DNA from: Cryptomeria japonica
Lineage: Eukaryota > Streptophyta > Pinopsida > Cupressales > Cupressaceae
Length of the DNA: 64,000 bases
Reading direction: 5' to 3'
Assembly (NCBI RefSeq): GCF_030272615.1
Contig: NC_081414.1
Coordinates: 813,229,069-813,293,068 of the forward strand
Shown: in pieces, positions 57,683 to 64,000 of the stretch
Position numbering within the stretch: the first letter of the stretch is position 1
Layout: each line of letters begins with the position of its first letter
Program-made: the position numbers and the translations under genes
Notes under the pieces: generated by a model
What the model was told of the DNA's origin: nothing
Seen by the model: the letters and a program-made list of their open reading frames with translations, nothing else
Database searches by the model: none

Positions 57683-58130
57683 AAACTCGAAGGACCATCA
57701 AGGTGATCGATTTTTAACGTGGAGATGAAGGAGTTGGACGTAAGAAATGCAAAAGTCAAGACAAAATGGTGAATCGCTCCTGTCCCTCTCCAAGGGACCA
57801 GAGCGATGAGGTACGTCCCTTTGTTTTCCAATTTTGGCGCCAAATAAACAAATTTAAATTTCCTTAAATGCTAAATCGATTAAAAAATTGAAAATCCATT
57901 TTTATTTAGCATTTAATATGGCGTTATCTTTTATTAATTATTTTTTGCCTTTATTAAAAATCGAAATTCTCATTTAAAAAACGCAAGGCATTAATAATTA
58001 ATTATTTAATTAATATAAAAATCGATTTGAAGCGCCCAATTAGGCAAGTCGGCCTTGTTATTTTATTGCAAATCATTTAAAAAATGGTTTTATTTGTCAA
58101 GTCGGCCTAAGGGGTGAAAGGGTATGAGCG

Positions 58131-58142
58131 CTATTTATAAGG
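58131..58142 (+). promoter_or_regulatory. TATA box upstream of the unit C ORF
   Basis: CTATTTATAAGG, about 600 bp before the start codon. The leader may contain an intron: TTTTAG and GTGTAG acceptor-like sites occur at about 58630 and 58733. Confidence 0.5.
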
Positions 58143-58737
58143 GGAGTGAAATGTTCATTTTCACATAATCATTTTTACCTTTCTTCATGCGAATCAAGAA
58201 GAGGCGAATATAGTGCGGAGTGTGTTCAAAGGTGGTGCGATTTCAAACCAAAGGTGGCGCTAGTATCATCTTGTGTGGAGTGCGAATTGCGTTGAAGGCC
58301 AAAGGTGGTGCGAATTTGAAGACCACACCAAGGGCGAACTTGGAGATCCATCTAAGACCACACCAAAGGCGAATTTGGAGATCATTTAAGACCACGTCTA
58401 AGGCATTACTTGAAGATCACGTTCTCTCCAGAGGTGGCGAAGTATATTTTGAGGGAATCATATTGAAGATTATCTTATACCTCAAATTTTGCCTAGGCAA
58501 ATTTTGTTTTTGCATTCTAGAGTTAGCCCTCTGTCGAGGTATGGCGATTTAATTATTATTGTTTTATTCATTCATCGTCATATTTCAAATTTTGAATTTT
58601 AAATCTCTTAGCTCAATCGTTGTATTTTAGGAAATGATAACTCTAGGGACTTATCATGAGGTTTCCTAAAATCTATCTCTCTTATCTACGTTATTTATTT
58701 CAAAAATCTATTTCTTATAATGAAATGTTGTGTAGGT

Positions 58738-61700
58738 ATGGCGACCCCAAAGGCGGGAGCATCCACCAGTCGCTCGGCTCTCATGAAAGAAGATCAGAAG
58801 ACTGAAGAGGTGGAGACCAAGATCGTGTCCAAGTGGAGCAACATTGGAGATACAAACTTGGGAAACTTTAGCACGAAGAAGTTCCGAGAGGTCCCTTACA
58901 TCGGCAAGCCGTCACCTGTCGCCCGGAGAATAATAGAGAGTGGCATCGTTAAGGCGGCCGGTTTTCCTCCAGCCATTCAGTGTCACGAGTTGATGATAGA
59001 GTGTGCCCGTCATTACAATCCACAGTCCAGGACAATTGTGTCCAATGAGGGAAACACTTTGGCGTACCTTTCAGAGGAGGCCATAAGTGAAGCCTTCCAT
59101 CTTCCAGAGCACAGGGACATGATATACAAGAGCATTGAAGGAGCCAGATCAGTGTACGATGATGATCCAGATGCTTGCCTAAGCATAATCAACAAGAACT
59201 GGCTACTTAAGAGTCGTCCCCGTCTGAGCAAAGTACCGAACACACCACACCGGATCGATTTCCAAGAGGAGTACAGAGATTTGATTACCATGCTCAACAG
59301 AGTTACAGGAGCACCTCATGCCTTCTATTTTGAGAAATGGATGTTTTATTTCATCCAGGTGATTGTTCAAGGAAAGGGTACAATACATTGGGCTAGGATA
59401 ATTAGCCATTGCTTAGACGTACAATTGAGAAGACTCAGGGCTACTAAGTCCTTCCACATGAGTTCATACGTCATCTATGCCTTAATCAGGAGCGTCGAGT
59501 ACGCAGGACTACCTCACAGAGGAGTGATTGGAAGAGGACCCGGCGAGGTCAGAGTTTGTGAATCCTATACCTACTTGCATCATCCACCCGGGAAGAACTA
59601 CAAGTTAATCAATGATACTTTCACAATGAACATCACCAGGACGTTGCAAGGAGGGATTCACAACAGATTATCTCAGGATGCCCAGGAGTTAATCAAGAGG
59701 TACGGTGCTTGGTTCATTCAGTTTCCCAAGTTCACTTACATTAGAGTGTATGGATGTCCTTTACCTCCATACATGTTGCCGAGGTACCCGACAGATAGAA
59801 TTGTGTTACTTGAAGTAACAAGGCAGTTGGCAGCATATGTGAAGGCATTCAGACACAGACATCAGAATGGAGTTCAGGTACCTATTATTTTGGGTAATTC
59901 AGTTGAGGTATGTCCCAATGTCTCAGCCATGGATGACGCAGAGAGGGAGTTAGCCTTGTATCCTTTTTCATCTTTTGCTTGGAGGAATAGTTTTGATCCT
60001 CATGGACATTTAGAAGAGACAGTCGGTAGAAGATTTAGACATGAATACCAAATTGAAGATTTTATGATGAATCTCCTAGATGATCTCGAAGTGAAACGAA
60101 AGATACATTCTAGATTGCCTTTGGATTTCATCAGGAAATGTAAGATTTACAGAGTAGCCGACCAAGCTCAGGACAACGGCAGGCACATCCAACCTTCGTA
60201 TGATAGAGAGAGCAAAGCGATAAGTTTGAATTGGAATGAGCCCGAAGCCGTGGATTTAGATGATTTGATGGCACCAGTCTTGTCTTGTACTCGCAGATGG
60301 GTAGACATTCAACATCAGAAGTTGAGAGAACAAGGCATAGCCATGTCTTTTACTTTGGAAGAAAAGCCAGCCGAAGGTGGAGCCAGTGTTAGTGAAGGCA
60401 ATCCTAATCCTAGGAATTCAGGTGAAGGTAACCTTCGATGTGCCAGTGAGGGCAATCTCCATCCGAGAGGTTCAAAGAGAAAGGAAAGATCAGAAAAGAA
60501 AGAGCCTTCCAAGAAAAAGCAAGGTGCTAACAAAGACCAAACACCAGGTACTTCTTCCAGGCCAGAAGATAGAACAGTTCGAGTGGAAGAATCCATGGAA
60601 TCGATGGTACAGAATGACAGGCAGGAGGAAGAACAGGCACAGCATGTTTCATCCGATGGATCTCTCCAAGACTATGATTTAGATAATGATAATGAAGTAA
60701 CATCTCCTCCCAGACAAGAAGAAGTAGTACACAAAGAAATTCAAGTTCAAGAGACAAGATCAAATATCCCAGACTGGTTGAAGGAGAGATTGACTAAGGT
60801 GATCGTAATCGAGGACGAGGACAGTGCAATCGATCTAGAGAGCCTTGTTGGACGCTCACACATGACAGCAGAGAAGAAGAAGGCTACAAAGATGTCCAAG
60901 ATGATTCGAGATGAGACTGGATCTAGAAAACTGCAGATAGCTACACCGGCAGCAGACAAATATGAGGGTGAGATCCTAGCAGAAGACTATCATATACAGA
61001 CTATTGAGTTAGGACCATCCACAGCAGAGCAGACTTTAGATGATGCCACCGACACATTTGAGGCATTGAAGGATAAGTTTAGAGAAGAAGTAGAAAAGAA
61101 TAGAAAGCTCGAGAGAGAGGTCGGTGCATGGAGGACATATTTCAGTCACATCAATGAACCTTTGGGACGTCAGGATCCAGTTAGATCACCATTGCAGGCA
61201 TTGCCCCTTCAATCAATTAATGAAGCAGAAAGATTCAGGAATATGGTCCAGCGTACATGTAATTGGATGGATAGATCTCACACGGTGGCCATTGAGTTTA
61301 TTACAAGGATGTCGAAGATCACCCATCAGGCTATCCAAGTTCTTGAGATAATCCACAGATTGATGGCAACAGTAGCTGCATTTGCCCATACCAAGGACGT
61401 TGTCATCCCTGTCTTGAAGGTTATAAGACATACATCTAGAAGAATTTTAGCACAAGAGAGGATCTTAGAAGGTGATTCTCACAGTTTGTTTCAGTGGTCA
61501 ACCTTACTCCATATAAAGAGTGTTCTCTTTGAGGACATCAGTGTTAGATGTGGTCAAGTTGAGGAGGTGATCAATCCGATCCAGGACAGAGTATTTGAGG
61601 TACTTCGTACCATTCTTGGCAGAAGGATCGAGGTCGAGACAGATGTGGATTTACAAGAGTTTGAGGATAGAATCACGATCATCTTTCGCAAGGACGCAGA

Positions 61701-61959
61701 TGTTACAGATGAGCAGTATGATCAGATGTATGCCACCATGCTCCTGATTGATAGAACAAAGGAACTTGAACCTACTTGGGACACAGCTCTTCTAGATGCA
61801 TTTGATCAGGTTATCCACTTAGAAGAGAGTATCAAGAATCTTCCCGAGATTCCAATCACAGAAATCGAAGGAATCGTGACAAAATTCATTGCATATGCTA
61901 AGAAGGAAAATTGGAAAGGGAATAAGATTCTAGATGAAAGGTTGTTACAGACGACATGA
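58738..61959 (+). CDS. Unit C protein, about 1,073 aa, unknown function
   Basis: Open for its whole length. I chose ATG 58738 (MATPKAGASTSR) because it aligns with the unit A start; ATG 58720 would add six residues. Residues 1-430 are globular: AAGFPPAIQCHELMIECARH, LSEEAISEAFHLPEHRDMIY, YFIQVIVQGKGTIHWARI, FHMSSYVIYALIRS, FPKFTYIRVYGCPLPPYMLP and HSRLPLDFIRKC. About 550-680 is a basic, disordered segment with nuclear-localisation-like runs (SKRKERSEKKEPSKKKQG). The C-terminal third is helical (LKDKFREEVEKNRKLEREVG) and ends IEGIVTKFIAY...ILDERLLQTT, as in A. No nuclease, RT, protease or zinc finger was seen. It may bind DNA or RNA or form multimers; that is speculation. Confidence 0.85.
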   Translation: MATPKAGASTSRSALMKEDQKTEEVETKIVSKWSNIGDTNLGNFSTKKFREVPYIGKPSPVARRIIESGIVKAAGFPPAIQCHELMIECARHYNPQSRTIVSNEGNTLAYLSEEAISEAFHLPEHRDMIYKSIEGARSVYDDDPDACLSIINKNWLLKSRPRLSKVPNTPHRIDFQEEYRDLITMLNRVTGAPHAFYFEKWMFYFIQVIVQGKGTIHWARIISHCLDVQLRRLRATKSFHMSSYVIYALIRSVEYAGLPHRGVIGRGPGEVRVCESYTYLHHPPGKNYKLINDTFTMNITRTLQGGIHNRLSQDAQELIKRYGAWFIQFPKFTYIRVYGCPLPPYMLPRYPTDRIVLLEVTRQLAAYVKAFRHRHQNGVQVPIILGNSVEVCPNVSAMDDAERELALYPFSSFAWRNSFDPHGHLEETVGRRFRHEYQIEDFMMNLLDDLEVKRKIHSRLPLDFIRKCKIYRVADQAQDNGRHIQPSYDRESKAISLNWNEPEAVDLDDLMAPVLSCTRRWVDIQHQKLREQGIAMSFTLEEKPAEGGASVSEGNPNPRNSGEGNLRCASEGNLHPRGSKRKERSEKKEPSKKKQGANKDQTPGTSSRPEDRTVRVEESMESMVQNDRQEEEQAQHVSSDGSLQDYDLDNDNEVTSPPRQEEVVHKEIQVQETRSNIPDWLKERLTKVIVIEDEDSAIDLESLVGRSHMTAEKKKATKMSKMIRDETGSRKLQIATPAADKYEGEILAEDYHIQTIELGPSTAEQTLDDATDTFEALKDKFREEVEKNRKLEREVGAWRTYFSHINEPLGRQDPVRSPLQALPLQSINEAERFRNMVQRTCNWMDRSHTVAIEFITRMSKITHQAIQVLEIIHRLMATVAAFAHTKDVVIPVLKVIRHTSRRILAQERILEGDSHSLFQWSTLLHIKSVLFEDISVRCGQVEEVINPIQDRVFEVLRTILGRRIEVETDVDLQEFEDRITIIFRKDADVTDEQYDQMYATMLLIDRTKELEPTWDTALLDAFDQVIHLEESIKNLPEIPITEIEGIVTKFIAYAKKENWKGNKILDERLLQTT

Positions 61960-62061
61960 CATCTTATTTCTCATTGGTTGATACCTCCTAGATTTTTGTG
62001 CCAAATTTAATATTTGGCTATGTATTTAATATTGTTCAGTAAAAAGGAGGTCATTTGTAAC

Positions 62062-62175
62062 AAACCCTAATTAGGGTTTAGGTGTCATGATCTTGTCCGT
62101 TGATTTACTTTCAATCTGGACCTTTCATTGTAATTGGGGATGCTATTTATACCCCCATTTTCATTTCATTTGTAA
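62062..62175 (+). promoter_or_regulatory. Unit C 3' promoter block
   Basis: AAACCCTAATTAGGGTTT (62062-62079), CTATTTATA (62143-62151) and TCATTTGTAA (62166-62175), all downstream of the ORF and pointing to the 3' end. AATAAA follows at 62310-62315, as an R-region polyadenylation signal would. Confidence 0.65.
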
Positions 62176-62485
62176 TAGTCAGTTAATAGAGAAGAGAGTT
62201 AAGAGTGAAATAGAGAGATTAGAATTGTAAGCAATTTTTATTTTTGTAGCAAGATTGAGTCTTGAAGAGAGAAGTTCAAGCAATTGTTGTATATGATGAC
62301 TTGGAAATCAATAAAATATTGAAGTTATGGTGTTTTGTTGCAAGTTTCTTGAGTTATCTTCATGGTTGTTGGATGTACTTGAATCACGCTCAATCAAAGT
62401 AGTTTGTTAATTAGAAAGACTAAGTGTGAGATTTGATATTTGGTAGGACTCGCAATCCAAACCACTAGCTTCTTGCTGATTGTAG

Positions 62486-63008
62486 GAACGCCTTGTGTGG
62501 TCGACTAGAAAACACCTTGAGTCCTTAACCTTCAAGCATTTTCGTATCTAGGATATGTACCTTCGTAGTAGTGTCCTTGGTCTTTGATGCATTGAACATC
62601 ATTATTACCTTAGAAGATCGCACTAATTTCAGTTGAGTTGTTGCCTTATGGCGAAATTGAAATTGGTTGAGTCTTGCCAAATCTCATCCATGCTAAGTCG
62701 TTCATAGGGTTAGGCTAGATTAGACCTCTTAAGCCCTATCTTTTTCCCTTTTTTTGAAAGTTCCTTTTAGATTAGTGAAACCTTCGAACTATTGAATCCG
62801 TAAGAAGCCTTGAAGGAAACAGCAAATCACATCATACCACTAAAAAAGCTTGTCCACACGTGGAGACCCCACTAAAAGAACCTTGGAGTCCACCTAACTG
62901 ATCCTTTTTGCAGATCTTCAGCAGTTAGAGACTATTTTCTCAAGAGAGGATAAGATGCCTGTCGGTATTTTATTCTGTGTATGATTGTGTACAAAACACA
63001 CGTCAACA
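62486..63008 (-). repeat. Unit C right terminal inverted repeat
   Basis: 523 bp, inverted relative to 57160-57682. It would be the U5 part of the LTR if C is a solo LTR. Confidence 0.93.
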
Positions 63009-63171
63009 GGGTGGTGGAGTCAATCTGAGTTAGGGGGTTTGATATTTTTACTGTTCTCCGACTTGTTCATATGGATGTTTTGGACAGTGAATTTTGTTGA
63101 AAATGTAAATTATTAGAAATATTAATAAAAGTACCATTAACCGATCAAATAATAATAATAATATCTGATCA

Positions 63172-64000
63172 ATTAAGTAAGTAATATAATGATTTCTAAA
63201 CAATTGCCCTAAGCAGATCGATTTCTAAACTAAATGCAAACACAGAACAATAACTGATGTTTACATCCACTAATTGATATTTATTATTTTATTAAGAGGC
63301 ATGATATCAACTAAAACAGCAATTCTATCTAATTAATGACAAGCCACCAATATGAATACCACCAATCTGTTATGAGGGGACACGATTGAAGGAGGACTTG
63401 TCTCTAGCTTTCAAGGAGACACAACCATTCGGATTTTGAGAAATATATATACGAATCGTCTCATATAGGGGAAGGGATAGGGATTACGTTTGGAATAATA
63501 TCAATCAGCAAGAAGAAGAAGAATACAAGCAAGGTTGCAATCATTCGCACAACAGTCTGAATTCTATGACAATATAATAATTTATTGTGAAATGAGAATA
63601 TTCATTAGCAGAGCCAATGGAGTATAAAATAAATGTATATAGAGATCAGAATTGCTGTCTAAGACAAACACCCAACCATAAATAATGTTAATGATAATTC
63701 GATTAATTTGTAATCTAACCGATACCTGCAATGCACGGATTATTATCATGTGACAGCGAATTAATTAGGAGAATAATCAGTGGCTAAATGATGTGAATTG
63801 GTGTAAGGAAAGTGGCGGTTATGAACAGCCAAGAGTCGTGTCTTTTGCAACATGACTTTCATTGCCATTGAATAGTATGTAAGACAATCCTTCCAACTAC
63901 AAGAAAGGGGCCAGCAATAAGTCTAGCTCTCAAACATTCAATGAAATTGATTTAAAGTTGCAAACAGTATACGGCCAGGTATGTGGCATTACTTAATAAT
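63172..64000 (+). repeat. Right part of the LINE-split LTR and unassigned sequence
   Basis: It continues from the LTR piece at 55235-55377 after the LINE target duplication. AT-rich, no gene; contains TATATATAC near 63447 and an AAGAAGAAGAAG stretch near 63510. The LTR end is not determined. Confidence 0.4.

Larger units (their letters stand above)
57160..63008 (+). mobile_element. Unit C: ORF-bearing element with 523-bp inverted ends
   Basis: 5,849 bp, TGTTGACGTG...CACGTCAACA, flanked by GGGTG at 57155-57159 and 63009-63013. Left 57160-57682 and right 62486-63008 are inverted copies of 523 bp; I counted only two mismatches. The right end matches units A and B beyond the inverted repeat, so it is the native 3' end; the left one replaces the expected TGTTG..GAC...GGGACCCCC end. 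It contains a TATA box (58131), an intact 1,073-1,079-codon ORF, and the palindrome/TATA promoter (62062-62175). It sits inside a LINE, so it moved as a unit. Confidence 0.88.
55378..63153 (+). mobile_element. 5'-truncated LINE, interrupted by unit C
   Basis: Bounded by the 18-bp duplication AATAATAATATCTGATCA at 55360-55377 and 63154-63171. It holds a decayed RNase H domain (from 55450), a further partly open region (56389-56877) and a 3' end close to 63150 (ATATTAATAAAAGTACC). Unit C sits at 57160-63008 inside its 3' part. Without C the LINE copy would be about 1.9 kb. Confidence 0.72.

Overview
The window looks like an intergenic stretch of a large, repeat-rich plant nuclear genome. A conifer-like gymnosperm is my inference, from nested decayed Copia, Gypsy and LINE copies, AT-rich filler and almost no host coding sequence. 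No bacterial-type genes, rRNA, tRNA or CRISPR array was seen. Most coding regions are transposon ORFs, usually broken. Only two loci look like host genes or host pseudogenes: spliced minus-strand fragments at 20378-20991 and 30309-31078, neither of which I recognise.

Layout. 1-3080: 3' end of a Gypsy-type element (two tandem arrays, polypurine tract, start of a long LTR). 4320-5721: two antisense Copia remnants marked by primer-binding sites. 5722-12495: Copia element 1, with its 3' LTR cut by Copia element 2 (12496-about 15734), which itself ends against an antisense Copia gag/PBS/LTR fragment (15735-16474). 21570-23432: LINE RNase H end. 23534-29790: unit A. 33430-34440: hAT transposase relic. 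35223-36169, 38557-39349 and 40722-41532: three hAT-like non-autonomous elements with 8-bp target duplications. 41608-50730: complete Gypsy element with gag, PR, RT/RNase H, a gutted integrase and an extra ORF3. 51086-54902: unit B. 55235-64000: an LTR split by a LINE (55378-63153), itself split by unit C (57160-63008).

The most interesting system is the A/B/C family. Each unit starts TGTTG, ends CAACA and is flanked by a 5-bp target duplication (GGACC, GGTAC, GGGTG). A and C carry one long ORF of about 1,070-1,100 codons with its own upstream TATA box. All three carry, towards the 3' end, the palindrome AAACCCTAATTAGGGTTT, then a TATA box, then TCATTTGTAA, as expected for a U3/R promoter. 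The simplest reading is a solo LTR several kilobases long whose U3 holds a private gene. The encoded protein is intact in C and decayed in A. It resembles the ORF3 protein between pol and the 3' LTR of the neighbouring Gypsy element, so one protein family seems to occur in two retroelement positions. Unit C also carries 523-bp, nearly identical terminal inverted repeats: its normal 5' end has been replaced by an inverted copy of its own 3' end, yet it has a clean 5-bp target duplication.

Transposon genes outside C are mostly dead. Both Copia integrases have a changed catalytic Asp. The Gypsy integrase has lost the segment with the first two catalytic residues, and the LINE RNase H domains contain stops.
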